64,000 bases of DNA from Microvirga puerhi (GTDB lineage Bacteria; Pseudomonadota; Alphaproteobacteria; Rhizobiales; Beijerinckiaceae), in contig NZ_JAIRBM010000010.1 in NCBI RefSeq assembly GCF_020089865.1, forward strand, positions 62,502-126,501, read 5' to 3'. Position 1 is the first letter of the stretch. Each line of letters opens with the position of its first letter. The notes beneath the pieces are model-generated. The model had not been told where the DNA came from and searched no databases. It was given only the letters and a program-made list of their open reading frames with translations. Below are positions 37,575 to 47,355 of the stretch, piece after piece. The translations under genes and the position numbers were made by a program.

Positions 37575-38327
37575 ATGACCCAGACCATCTACGGCTCCCT
37601 GAAGAACAAGACCGTTCTCATCACGGGCGGTGCCAGTGGCATCGGCGAGAGCATCGCGACGGCCTTTCATGCGCAGGGATCGAAGGTCGCGGTGCTCGAC
37701 TACAATGCCGAGGCCGGGCAGGCTCTCGCGAGGCGCTTCGGCGAGCGCGTGCATTTCGAGCATAACGATGTCCGTGACATCCCGGCGCTCCAGGCGTCGA
37801 TCCGCCGCGCGAGCGAAGCTCTCGGTCCGATCACGATCCTCGTGAACAATGCTGCGCGGGACGACCGTCACACCATCGACCAGGTGACGCCCGAATACTG
37901 GCGCGAGCGCTTCGCCACCAATCTCGACCACCAGTTCTTTGCGGCTCAGGCGGTCCTGCCCGACATGGAGGAGGCCGGTGGTGGTTCCATCATCAATATG
38001 GGCTCGACGAGCTATCTCGTCAGCGAGGATTCCTTTGCAGCCTACAAGACCGCAAAATCCGCCGTCGTCGGACTGACGCGCGCCCTCGCGCGCGAACTCG
38101 GTCCGAAGAACATCCGCGTCAATTCCATCGTGCCCGGCTGGATCATGACCCAGCGCCAGATCGACCTGTGGCTGACGCCCGAGGGCGAACAGGAATTGCT
38201 CAAGCGTCAGTGCGTGAAGCGCAAGCTGGTGCCGGAGGACATCGCCAAGGTCGCGCTCTTCCTCTCCTCCGAGGATGCCGATGCGATCACGGCGCAGAGC
38301 TATCTCGTGGATGGCGGCTGGGTCTGA
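37575..38327 (+). CDS. xylB: SDR-family dehydrogenase, XylB-like D-xylose dehydrogenase
   Basis: A 250-residue short-chain dehydrogenase. The NAD-binding motif TGGASGIG is at about residues 19-26, NNAARDDRH near 94, the catalytic Ser in NMGSTS near 142, and the Tyr-x-x-x-Lys in YKTAKSA near 155. The N-terminal IYGSLKNK, DDRH and TPEGE segments match Caulobacter XylB, which oxidises D-xylose to xylonolactone in the Weimberg pathway. Its place after xylFHG supports that role, but no lactonase, xylonate dehydratase or later enzyme lies in the window. Another pentose or hexose dehydrogenase is possible. Confidence 0.82.
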   Translation: MTQTIYGSLKNKTVLITGGASGIGESIATAFHAQGSKVAVLDYNAEAGQALARRFGERVHFEHNDVRDIPALQASIRRASEALGPITILVNNAARDDRHTIDQVTPEYWRERFATNLDHQFFAAQAVLPDMEEAGGGSIINMGSTSYLVSEDSFAAYKTAKSAVVGLTRALARELGPKNIRVNSIVPGWIMTQRQIDLWLTPEGEQELLKRQCVKRKLVPEDIAKVALFLSSEDADAITAQSYLVDGGWV

Positions 38328-38372
38328 TCCCTGATCGCGAAATCATCGTCCCGGGCGGGATAGAATGCCGCC

Positions 38373-39689
38373 TCAGGCGCGTGAACCCGCCGTGGCCGTT
38401 GCGGTTGCCGGTTCCTCGTCTTTCTGCATGGTGTCCCGTCTCACCACGAAGCAGAGCAACACGAGCGGAATCCCGATGGCGGCGGTCGCGGAGAACAGGA
38501 GCGGGTAGCCATAGGCATCGACGACTGCTCCCGATGCGCCGCCGATCACTTTGCCCGGAAGCGCGTAAAGCGAGCTCAGAAGCGCATACTGCGTCGCCGC
38601 ATAGCCGGGTGCCGTGAGCCCCGACATATAGGCCACGAGCGCCGAGCCGGCGAAGCCCGAGGCGAAGTTGTCGATGCTGATCGCAAGGATCAGGAGATCG
38701 AGCCTCGCGCCCTCCATGGCAAGCCACGAGAACATGAGGTTCGAGGAGGCGGCAATGAACGCGCCGATCAGAAGCGCCCACCAGAGACCGAGGCGCGTGA
38801 TCGCGATGCCGCCGGCAAAGGCGCCGGCGATTCCGACCCAGACGCCATAGAGCTTCGAAACGTTGGCGATGTCGGCCTTGGAGAAGCCGAGATCGATGTA
38901 GAGCGGATTGGCCATGACGCCCGCTACGAAATCGGGCAGGCGGAAGCACGCGACCAGCGCCAGGATCGGAAGCAGGATCAGGCCCTTGCGTCGAAAAAGC
39001 TCCATCAGCGGCTCGAGGATGGCCGCCGTAAAGGGGAGACGCTTCCGCGGAGAATTCTCGTCGAGGCGCGGCGCGGCGATGGTTGCCGCCAGACCCACGA
39101 TCATGAGCGCTGCCATGGAAAGATAGGCGCTGCGCCAGTTCACGAATTCCGCGATGTAAAGGGCCCCGGCTCCCGCACAGATCAAGGCCAGCCGATAGCC
39201 GAGCTGCAGGCTGGCAGCCATCATGCCCTGTCGCTCAGTGGCCGCGGCATCGATACGCCATCCGTCGATCACCACGTCCTGGGTCGCGGAGGAAAATGCG
39301 ACGAGCAATGCGGACGTGATGGTGAGCGGGAGGGAGGTCTGTGGATCGCTCAAGGCGATGCCGACAAGGCCGGCGGCGGTGGTGATCTGCGACAGCGCCA
39401 TCCATCCGCGCCGCCGGCCGAGCAGGGAGGCAAGGACCGGCACGTCATACCGATCGACGATGGGCGCCCATAGGAACTTGAAGGAATAGGCAAGCGCGAC
39501 CCAGCTCAGCATGCCGATCTCGGTCCGCGAGATGCCGGCCTCCCTCAGCCAGGCGGACAAGGTGCTGAATACGAGAAGGAACGGCAATCCCGACGAGAAG
39601 CCGAGCGGCAGCATCAATGCGACGCGGCCGTCCGTCAGAAGCGTCCTAAGGGAGAGCCCGCGTTTCGCGGCTGGTGGAGTCTGCGCCAT
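38373..39689 (-). CDS. ampG: AmpG-type muropeptide permease (MFS)
   Basis: A 438-residue polytopic MFS protein. The AmpG-type features are the N-terminal LPLGFSSGLPFLLVFSTL, SYSFKFLWAP-like loop 2 (here ALAYSFKFLWAPIVDR) and ATQDVVIDGWRID in helix 4-5. It imports anhydromuropeptides released from peptidoglycan. It is the third gene in line after opgC and the SGNH hydrolase on the minus strand, 81 bp downstream of the latter. The same window encodes AmgK and MurU, enzymes of the downstream MurNAc recycling bypass. Confidence 0.92.
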   Translation of the reverse strand: MAQTPPAAKRGLSLRTLLTDGRVALMLPLGFSSGLPFLLVFSTLSAWLREAGISRTEIGMLSWVALAYSFKFLWAPIVDRYDVPVLASLLGRRRGWMALSQITTAAGLVGIALSDPQTSLPLTITSALLVAFSSATQDVVIDGWRIDAAATERQGMMAASLQLGYRLALICAGAGALYIAEFVNWRSAYLSMAALMIVGLAATIAAPRLDENSPRKRLPFTAAILEPLMELFRRKGLILLPILALVACFRLPDFVAGVMANPLYIDLGFSKADIANVSKLYGVWVGIAGAFAGGIAITRLGLWWALLIGAFIAASSNLMFSWLAMEGARLDLLILAISIDNFASGFAGSALVAYMSGLTAPGYAATQYALLSSLYALPGKVIGGASGAVVDAYGYPLLFSATAAIGIPLVLLCFVVRRDTMQKDEEPATATATAGSRA

Positions 39690-39770
39690 AAGGATCCTGT
39701 TTGCCGCTCTATCGGATCATGCGATTCCTAGACCGATTCTCATCCTGAAGTGCGGGATGTTGCTGCGCCG

Positions 39771-40619
39771 TTAACGACGTCTGGCAGATGCAACCGTCTT
39801 CCGGTCGGCATCCGCAACGGTGGGACGCATGACGACTGAAGCGATTTCCTCAGCCACACGGTCGGCAAGGCATTCGTAGCCTTTGTCTCCCATGTGGAAG
39901 CTGTCAGAGGAGAGCATGGAGCGCAGTTCGGTTTCCGACTGCTGAGCCCATTGCTTCATCATCGCATAACGAGAAAAGACGGGAACGTTGTGTTCTTCTC
40001 CGATCCGGCTGACCGCTTGGACGAAGCTCTCGTAGCGGGCGAGGTCACGGATCGTCGGGAAATATTGCTGATCAAGCAGGATCATCTCGGTCTTGGTCGC
40101 CTTGGCGGCTGCGACGCCGCGCTCCAGGAGGGCCTTGAAGCCGTCCTCGGCGACGCCCGACACGGCATCGTTGGTGCCGACCTGCCAGATCACGAGATCA
40201 TAGCCGTCGGATTCGAGTGCCGTTTCCAGCCGCTGCACCGTATCGCTGGCTTTCTCGCCTCCTATCCCGGCATTCACGACCGTCACCTGCTCGTGCCAAA
40301 TCTCCGCAAGATCTTCCTGCAGCTGGGCCGGGTAGGTCCGGTCAGGTGCGGAGGCGCCGATACCCTGCGTCGATGACGAGCCGATCGCCAGGATGCGCAC
40401 GGGCTCGTGACGATTGAGCTTTCGCGCAATCGCGGTCAGCAGGCCTTGCGGTCTGAAGACCGGACCGGGAGCCGCACATGTGTTACCCGCTGCGGATGCT
40501 GACAATGGCACTGTGAAAATGGCCAAGCTTAGGGAGATAAGCGCCCCGGCGAAGCGGACGGCAGAGCGAGGCTTCGTGCACGGCCGCTCTGCGGGCCGTC
40601 CGCGTTGAATTTGTTCCAT
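39771..40619 (-). CDS. Secreted SGNH/GDSL hydrolase
   Basis: A 282-residue protein. A basic N-terminus and a hydrophobic stretch ending S-A-S-A-A-G make a likely signal peptide near residues 20-44. The esterase blocks are complete: Ser in ILAIGSSSTQGIG, Gly in GIGGEKAS, GTNDA and the DSFHMGDKGY block with Asp and His. It probably removes or transfers an acyl group in the periplasm. Its start overlaps the opgC coding end by 91 bp, and the partner OpgC is a membrane acyltransferase, so the two may work on the same glucan. The ribosome site for ATG 40617-40619 is weak. Confidence 0.87.
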   Translation of the reverse strand: MEQIQRGRPAERPCTKPRSAVRFAGALISLSLAIFTVPLSASAAGNTCAAPGPVFRPQGLLTAIARKLNRHEPVRILAIGSSSTQGIGASAPDRTYPAQLQEDLAEIWHEQVTVVNAGIGGEKASDTVQRLETALESDGYDLVIWQVGTNDAVSGVAEDGFKALLERGVAAAKATKTEMILLDQQYFPTIRDLARYESFVQAVSRIGEEHNVPVFSRYAMMKQWAQQSETELRSMLSSDSFHMGDKGYECLADRVAEEIASVVMRPTVADADRKTVASARRR

Positions 40620-41710
40620 TCCAGATATCGCGCCAGTGCCAGGAGACCAATTACCCCGATGATCGTGAATACCATACCGATAATATGGGGACTAGCGGAG
40701 GATTTAACGGCTGTCAGCGTCATGATGACCTGCCCCAGGGCGCTCAGAAGCGAGCCTGCGGCGAAGATCATGAGCCCATTGCGACCCAGCCGGCGCAGGT
40801 CCGGGCCGATGATGGTGCGCTCAAGCTTCTCTCCGACGCGCAGCTGGGTCAGCAGATAGGTAATGGCGAGGAAATGCACGAGGCGGCCGAGACCGAGGTC
40901 ATATTTCGGCAGATCAAGCTGGGTGAAGGCCGCGTCGCGCAGGCCCGGAGCCAAGCCGAACACGTCCATGATCACGAGCAGAGAGCTCATGACGACAACG
41001 AGGCAGCAGATGAGGCAGGTTCGCGTAAGCGGTACCGACCGCGTTCTGAAGACGACGCCTGCCACGATTCCGATGGTGAACAGAAGCTGCCAGGCGAACG
41101 GATTGAAGAACCATGTTCCGGGTTCTGGCCAGCTTGGCAGTGCGAGAATGCCGTCGCGTGCGAGCGCGTAGATTCCGAATGACACCGCAAGCGCGAAGAG
41201 AACATGGATTCGTGTCAGAACGAGCGCGACCGGCGCCCATAGCATCAGTGCGATATAGAGTGGCAGGATGTTGAAATAGCCAAGCTGATGCCCAAGGAGC
41301 AGGATTCCGGTGATGCCTTTCGTCGTGTTGCCGAAGACTGCACTGCGGCCGTCCGCCTCGATCAGCCCAATGTCGTCGCTGAGCTCGTAGCCGATCGAGA
41401 AGAGAACGATAGCGCCCGCGGTCAGGATAAGGTGCATTCGGTAGAGTTCGAAGGACCGCCGCAGGCATCGGCGGACGACCCCTATGATATCGCCTTGCGG
41501 AATCTTGGGATAATAGACGAGCGCGAGCGACAGCCCGGAAATGAAGATGAAGGCTTCGGCAGAATCGGAGAAACCGATGCTGCGCGGCGTGATATGCTCG
41601 ATGATGTTACCGGGAATGTGATTGACGAAAATGATCACGAGGACAAGGCCTCGCCAGAAATCAATCGTGCCGTTCCGCTCCCTGGACTTCATCGCGTGCA
41701 CTTCCATCAT
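40529..41710 (-). CDS. opgC: OpgC-like membrane acyltransferase
   Basis: A 393-residue protein with about 10 membrane spans of the OpgC / acyltransferase-3 group. The IDFWRGLVLVIIFVNH segment near residue 17 and the GFSDSAEAFIFISG motif near 46 are typical of OpgC, which succinylates periplasmic glucans in alphaproteobacteria. No opgG, opgH or cyclic-glucan synthase is in the window, so the acceptor is unknown. AGGAGG lies directly before ATG 41708-41710, which is too close; the GTG three codons later (9-nt spacing) may be the true start. It overlaps the SGNH gene by 91 bp. Confidence 0.88.
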   Translation of the reverse strand: MMEVHAMKSRERNGTIDFWRGLVLVIIFVNHIPGNIIEHITPRSIGFSDSAEAFIFISGLSLALVYYPKIPQGDIIGVVRRCLRRSFELYRMHLILTAGAIVLFSIGYELSDDIGLIEADGRSAVFGNTTKGITGILLLGHQLGYFNILPLYIALMLWAPVALVLTRIHVLFALAVSFGIYALARDGILALPSWPEPGTWFFNPFAWQLLFTIGIVAGVVFRTRSVPLTRTCLICCLVVVMSSLLVIMDVFGLAPGLRDAAFTQLDLPKYDLGLGRLVHFLAITYLLTQLRVGEKLERTIIGPDLRRLGRNGLMIFAAGSLLSALGQVIMTLTAVKSSASPHIIGMVFTIIGVIGLLALARYLEWNKFNADGPQSGRARSLALPSASPGRLSP

Positions 41711-42010
41711 CCTCCTATCGAAAACGCCAAGGTGGCGAAGTGGTTCGCCGGTTCTGTGCGACGGCGCTTCGCGGTCTGCTAAGCGAACAAACTTTGTCAG
41801 AATCTTATCGTGAGGCGAATCGCATGAAATTCCAGATTCGCGACAATCACTTCTCTATGATCGCTACAGGAGGCTTGGCGTTGATGCAATGCAACACGTG
41901 CCCTGTTCCGGAGCCACAAGAGGCAACGCTGCATCGGCACTCGATTGGAAAATCACGAAGATTCTCTTGGAAGCGCAGCATTCTGGCACTCCGTTGCGCA
42001 GGAGAAGAAC
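41711..42010. other. Divergent intergenic region opgC / Nudix
   Basis: A 300-bp stretch that should hold both promoters. Short plus-strand frames in it have no ribosome site or family features. I see no clear operator. Confidence 0.5.
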
Positions 42011-42613
42011 ATGTCTGGACATGAGATCAGGCGGGTTAAGGTTCTCCATGCAGGGCGAAGAAATCTTCTGTCGCTCACCCTTGCTGCGCCTGGCGGCGAG
42101 ACCATGGTGCGTGAGATTCTGGAAAGCCCTCCGGCAGCGACGGTTCTTCCGTACGACATGGCTCGGAAAACGGTCGTCCTCGTAAGACAATTCCGCGCAG
42201 CCGCCATGCAGGCGCATGAGCCTGCGAATCTGCTCGAAGCGATCGCAGGTCTCATCGATGTTGGTGAAATGCCGGAGGATGCGATTCGGCGGGAGGCGAT
42301 GGAGGAGGCTGGCCTGTCCCTGCAGGCTCTCGAGCCTCTTGGAGCCGTCTGGGCGTCGCCGGGCTATTCAACGGAGCGCATCCACCTCTTCCTCGCGCCG
42401 TACTCCGCGGCAGACCGAAAGGGCATTGGTGGTGGGTTGGTTTCTGAGAAAGAGGAGATCGAGATTTGCGAGGTCGCCATCGCCGATCTGCAGGGAATGA
42501 TTGCCCGGCAGCAGCTCTGCGATCTCAAGACCTTGGCCTTGATCCAGGCGCTCGGCCTGAGCCACGCGGAGTTGTTTCCGCCAGCCGAGCGTGGAACGCC
42601 TGCGACGACCTAG
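42011..42613 (+). CDS. Nudix hydrolase, ADP-ribose pyrophosphatase-like
   Basis: A 200-residue hydrolase. The Nudix box runs from the glycine of GLIDVGE to the EEAGL segment (about residues 88-110), with the two adjacent metal-binding glutamates in REAMEEAG. The preceding beta-strand region VRQFRAAA and the following SPGYSTERIHLFLA are typical of ADP-ribose and related nucleotide-sugar pyrophosphatases. ATG 42011 has AGGAGAAG upstream. Its TAG stop overlaps the stop of the converging DUF533 gene within CTAG. Confidence 0.9.
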   Translation: MSGHEIRRVKVLHAGRRNLLSLTLAAPGGETMVREILESPPAATVLPYDMARKTVVLVRQFRAAAMQAHEPANLLEAIAGLIDVGEMPEDAIRREAMEEAGLSLQALEPLGAVWASPGYSTERIHLFLAPYSAADRKGIGGGLVSEKEEIEICEVAIADLQGMIARQQLCDLKTLALIQALGLSHAELFPPAERGTPATT

Positions 42614-43530
42614 CCCGGGGCTACCCCGGATGCTGCGGCGTCGATCTGCGCGACGAGGCGCGGATCGAGGCCGAGGGCTCCCGAGAGATGCGCCAGGAAG
42701 ACCCGCTCTTCCACCGTGTTCGGTGTGATGATGCGCCGCGCCGCCGTATAGACTTGGATGGCGGCTTCCCGGGTTTTCACGGCAGCGGCGAGTTCGGCTG
42801 CCGTCGCAGGACGGGCGAGCTCCGCCTCAACGAGATGAACGCCTTCGCCGTCGATTCCCGCATTCTTGAGCGTCCCAAGGATTCGCTCCCGCTCGTCCTC
42901 ATCGATACGCCCATCGGCTGCGGCTGCCGCGATCATGGCGCGCAGGACCAGAAGCGCCGTGTTTTCGCTCTCGGACGCGGCGGGCACTGGAGGAAGGGCA
43001 GGAGTTCCGATGGTGGGCGATGGAAGCGCTGGCGGATCCGCGGGCTTAGGCAGGGCCTGTGCCTCAAGCAGAGGACCGGTCTCTTCGCCTTTGTTCATAA
43101 AGCGGCCCAACAGGGCGACGCCCTTGGCCTTGGCCTTTTCCGTGAGCTTGCGTCCGGTTTGCGAGTTCACCACGGCCTTGGTGACGCCTGCCATGACCGC
43201 ATGCACGGCAGCATTGCCCTGCGGCGTCTTGAGGTAATCCTGAGCGCGGCGGAGCAGGAGATCCGTGAGATCCGATGGTGGGGGGGCAGCGGCCTTCTCG
43301 GGCTTGGGTGCAGCAGGCTGCGGGTCGCCATTCGAGGATTGGCTTGGCGGCGGGGAAGGCCTGTTCGCCAGATCGATCAGGTCGCTGAGTAGGGAGCCGG
43401 CACCGAGAGGGCTGGCCGCAGCGGGCTTGGGCGCCTCGGCCGGCTTCGGAGCCGTAGGAGGTGTGGCCGGCTCGGCGCTGGGTGCCGCCGGCGTTCCGAG
43501 TGCATCGAGGAGTTTCTTGGCGTCGAACAT
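42610..43530 (-). CDS. DUF533 (YebE-like) protein with Ala/Pro-rich linker
   Basis: A 306-residue protein. After a short start (MFDAKKLLDAL) come about 90 low-complexity residues rich in Ala and Pro, a helical segment with LLRRAQDYLKTP, a second Pro-rich stretch, and a C-terminal TerB-like helical domain (AMIAAAAADGRIDEDERERI). The aspartate-rich A-D-G-R-I-D-E-D-E segment looks like the metal-binding loop of TerB-like domains. DUF533 proteins are envelope- or stress-linked in enterobacteria; the role is unknown. It lies 82 bp downstream of a tail-anchored protein gene, probably cotranscribed. Confidence 0.85.
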   Translation of the reverse strand: MFDAKKLLDALGTPAAPSAEPATPPTAPKPAEAPKPAAASPLGAGSLLSDLIDLANRPSPPPSQSSNGDPQPAAPKPEKAAAPPPSDLTDLLLRRAQDYLKTPQGNAAVHAVMAGVTKAVVNSQTGRKLTEKAKAKGVALLGRFMNKGEETGPLLEAQALPKPADPPALPSPTIGTPALPPVPAASESENTALLVLRAMIAAAAADGRIDEDERERILGTLKNAGIDGEGVHLVEAELARPATAAELAAAVKTREAAIQVYTAARRIITPNTVEERVFLAHLSGALGLDPRLVAQIDAAASGVAPG

Positions 43531-43611
43531 GGAGCTTGCCCCCACGAAGTCATGAAATGTAGCTGAGAATTGCTTTCTTACGCAATTCAGGGCGCGGCGG
43601 GTTCCGCACCG

Positions 43612-44148
43612 TTAGAAGATCGTGGAGAAGATCATGGTGAGGAAGCTCCAGACCATCATGCCGCCCATCGCGTAATAGGCCCATTTGGGCATTCCGCCCG
43701 GAGCGGCTGAGGCTCCGGAATGGGCGCCCATGGCATCGATCAGCTGAGTCTGCACCTGCTGGCCTTTCAGCAACAGCAGGGTTAGTCCCTGGATCGCCTC
43801 GGCCTGGGCGTTGAGCAGGCTCGCGATATGGGGCTCTCGGGCATGTGGATCCGGCGCCGCCTCGTTGAGATGGGCAAGGGATTCGCCGATCTGGCCGATC
43901 GCGCCGCGCATCACATCGAAGTTCTGGCTCTGCTCCGCGAGAAGCACACGCGCCTGGGTCAGGGGATCGGGCATATTCTTCTGGGCGGCCTGGGAGAGGT
44001 GTTGCATCAGCCCCTCCTGGCCTTTGGTGAGGGCAACCCGTACGGCCTTGCCGGCATCGGAGGCCAGGGCCGCCTGCGTCATGCTGACGGCCTTGCCGAC
44101 CAGCTGGTCGGCATTGGGTCTGAGAGTGGGTTCGCGGCTCTGTTCCAT
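43612..44148 (-). CDS. Hypothetical tail-anchored helical protein
   Basis: A 178-residue protein that is helical throughout and polar until a single hydrophobic segment at the very C-terminus (WAYYAMGGMMVWSFLTMIF, followed by S-T-I-F). This layout suggests a tail anchor with the body in the cytosol. I recognise no family. Upstream GAAG before ATG 44146-44148 is a weak ribosome site. A competing frame at 43550-44191 is longer but arginine- and proline-rich and lacks structure, so I reject it. It precedes the DUF533 gene. Confidence 0.72.
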   Translation of the reverse strand: MEQSREPTLRPNADQLVGKAVSMTQAALASDAGKAVRVALTKGQEGLMQHLSQAAQKNMPDPLTQARVLLAEQSQNFDVMRGAIGQIGESLAHLNEAAPDPHAREPHIASLLNAQAEAIQGLTLLLLKGQQVQTQLIDAMGAHSGASAAPGGMPKWAYYAMGGMMVWSFLTMIFSTIF

Positions 44149-44299
44149 GATCGACTTCGGATGAAAAGATTCGGATGAAGAGCGCTCTCATAGCTCAAAT
44201 GGTTCTCAAGAGCTATGCTCTATCATTCCAAATCCTAATATTCCTTTGCGTTACCTCGCAAGCAGTGCGCTGGAACACCTTTCAACGTGGGAAATCTGT

Positions 44300-44321
44300 A
44301 AGCTTCGCGGTCGCGAAGCTT
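44300..44321. repeat. Perfect inverted repeat downstream of frmA
   Basis: AAGCTTCGCG and CGCGAAGCTT are exact 10-bp arms around GT. It is 42 bp past the dehydrogenase stop and about 150 bp upstream of the tail-anchored protein gene. It may be a terminator hairpin without a T-run or an operator. The rest of 44149-44362 shows nothing else. Confidence 0.6.
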
Positions 44322-44362
44322 GGCCGTAACAAATCAGTTGGAGTGAACGATCCCTAGAGGTC

Positions 44363-45475
<1,113 letters not shown>

Positions 45476-45633
45476 TCCGTCGATTCCTTCCTGGCTTGCG
45501 CCCGTGACTATGTGAACCGGGATAGCGCAAGGTCAAGGGAAGTCAAAGTCAGGGGAGGGACGTGATCGCGAGGGCTTCCAAGACGCTGCTGATATCCCTA
45601 TGTCGTCTCTGTCAGCCATTCGAGGATTCTGTC

Positions 45634-46287
45634 GTGTCAGATATGCGCGCCGCCATCATTCCGGTCACGCCGTTCGAACAGAACTGCACGCTTTTGTGGA
45701 ACGACAGCACCAAGAAAGGAGCGGTGATCGATCCCGGGGGCGATCTCGACCGCATCCGCAAGGTGATCGACGAGAGCGGCGTGACGGTCGAGAAAATCAT
45801 CCTCACCCATGGCCATATCGACCATGCCGGCGGTGCAACGCAGCTGAAGGAGGATCTCGGAGTTCCGATCGAAGGTCCTCACGAGGCAGATCGGACGCTT
45901 CTGGAGCATTTGCCGGAGCAGGGCCGCGCCTATGGCTTCGACGGCGTGCGCGCGGTCATGCCGGATCGCTGGCTTAAAGAGGGCGACACGGTGACCGTGG
46001 GCGGCCTTGTCATGGATGTGCTGCACTGCCCCGGCCACTCGCCAGGGAGCGTCGTTCTCGTATCGCGTGATGATCGCTTTGCCTTGGTTGGCGATGTACT
46101 CTTCAACGGCTCCGTCGGCCGCACGGATCTTCCCGGAGGAGATGGGGCTGCGCTCATCCACGCGATCAAGACGAAACTGCTGCCGCTCGGTGATGACGTC
46201 ACTTTCATCTGTGGCCACGGTCCAATGAGCACCATCGGACAGGAGCGGGCGACAAATCCTTTCCTCCAGGACAACATGTTCGCCTGA
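45634..46287 (+). CDS. Metallo-beta-lactamase hydrolase, glyoxalase II-like (YcbL type)
   Basis: A 217-residue hydrolase. The metal site LTHGHIDHAGG is near residue 60, with GHSPGS, VGDVLFNGSVGRTDLPGG and FICGHGP supplying the remaining ligands. Short proteins of this type (YcbL) hydrolyse glutathione thioesters. GTG 45634 has GAGG 8 nt upstream; an ATG nine bases later is also possible. It is divergent from the glutathione-dependent formaldehyde dehydrogenase, so the two may share a detoxification role. Confidence 0.88.
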   Translation: MSDMRAAIIPVTPFEQNCTLLWNDSTKKGAVIDPGGDLDRIRKVIDESGVTVEKIILTHGHIDHAGGATQLKEDLGVPIEGPHEADRTLLEHLPEQGRAYGFDGVRAVMPDRWLKEGDTVTVGGLVMDVLHCPGHSPGSVVLVSRDDRFALVGDVLFNGSVGRTDLPGGDGAALIHAIKTKLLPLGDDVTFICGHGPMSTIGQERATNPFLQDNMFA

Positions 46288-46296
46288 AGCGTCGGT

Positions 46297-47355
46297 CTAT
46301 CGGCTCCAGACTCCGGTACGCGCCTGTCGGGCATGCTCGGCGGCGGCCTTGAGATCCTCCGTTGCCTGTGAGGTCGCGCGACCGCCGCCATTGTAGAGCA
46401 CGACCGTCGAGAGATCCTTGCCCTCCACAGTGCAGCGATGCGTATTGGTGCCTGCCACCGGCTGGCAACTCACTTCTCGGCCGGCGAGATAGCGAGACAA
46501 GTCGTCCGGCTTGCCGCCGCCAGAAGCCCATTCGACTCCGAAGAGATGAATCACGCGGCCCTGCAGAGAAAGAGTCGACGTATCGATCACCTCGGGAAGG
46601 CCGCGGAGCGGAGTGCCCGCTGCCCCGTTCATCTCAGGAACGCTGCCCGTCAGAGCAGGTCCGGACGGATGATCATTTCGTTCGCCGTTGCGAAGCGCCG
46701 CATAGGCACCGATCGCAAGAAGGGCTGCCGCGGCGAGAGCACCGAGAACAACCGGTCTCCTTCGCCATGGGCCATCCGTCGGCAGTCGTCGTGATACGCT
46801 CCGGACCATGTCGGGCCATCGCGCGCCGAGCATACGTAGTCGCTCTGCCTGTTGTGCTGCGGTTCTGCTCCAGCGCGGCTTCTGTCGATGAAACCAGGCA
46901 TTGGCCTGTTGCCAACCCAAGCGCGCTGAATGAATCCGTTCTGAATAGCGCGGCACGGCGGCCTTCGGTGAAACAACGCTTAACCAATCGCGCTCGACTG
47001 GAGATGCATCAGGCGCGCCCGGAAGAGTATCTTCCTGATCAGGTGTTTGCCTGAAGAGGGCGGGTCTTGTGCGTCGAATCCCCTCCAGAATCCCTCTGAT
47101 CGTGGCCTCGGCTCCGAGGTTCTCGTCGTTCTCGCATGGCTTTCCGCTCTCATCGAGAGCCGTGATCTTCAGCAAACCATCACGTTCGGAATAACGCAGC
47201 GAGCTTTCGACGATGAGTTCGAGAGGCTGGCGCGCATCCTCAGTAGGGTGGAAGAATGTAAGCTCCTGGCGGATCATGGCGCGCACCCGTTCGCGGAGCT
47301 CTGCCGGATCTCGATCCGGCGAGAGGCTGTTCTGATCAAGATCCGACTCAGTCAT
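46297..47355 (-). CDS. Membrane-anchored protein with C-terminal nuclease-like domain
   Basis: A 352-residue protein. The first 190 residues are polar and charged with no domain I know, then one hydrophobic span (about 199-221, VVLGALAAAALLAIGAYAAL), then a periplasmic domain of about 100 residues that resembles a staphylococcal-nuclease OB fold (TSTLSLQGRVIHLFGVEW, then YNGGGRATSQATEDLKAAAEHARQARTGVW). The arginine and glutamate residues of active SNase do not line up clearly, so it may be non-catalytic. Its start overlaps the upstream gene end by 8 nt, giving a two-gene operon. Confidence 0.75.
   Translation of the reverse strand: MTESDLDQNSLSPDRDPAELRERVRAMIRQELTFFHPTEDARQPLELIVESSLRYSERDGLLKITALDESGKPCENDENLGAEATIRGILEGIRRTRPALFRQTPDQEDTLPGAPDASPVERDWLSVVSPKAAVPRYSERIHSARLGWQQANAWFHRQKPRWSRTAAQQAERLRMLGARWPDMVRSVSRRLPTDGPWRRRPVVLGALAAAALLAIGAYAALRNGERNDHPSGPALTGSVPEMNGAAGTPLRGLPEVIDTSTLSLQGRVIHLFGVEWASGGGKPDDLSRYLAGREVSCQPVAGTNTHRCTVEGKDLSTVVLYNGGGRATSQATEDLKAAAEHARQARTGVWSR

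Noticed and set aside
43550-44191. A frame of 213 codons overlapping the tail-anchored protein gene
   Set aside because: It is rich in Arg and Pro with no hydrophobic or domain pattern, while the overlapping 178-residue frame ends in a clear membrane segment.
46297-47355. Active secreted thermonuclease
   Set aside because: Only part of the OB fold is recognisable and the catalytic Arg/Glu set is not evident.
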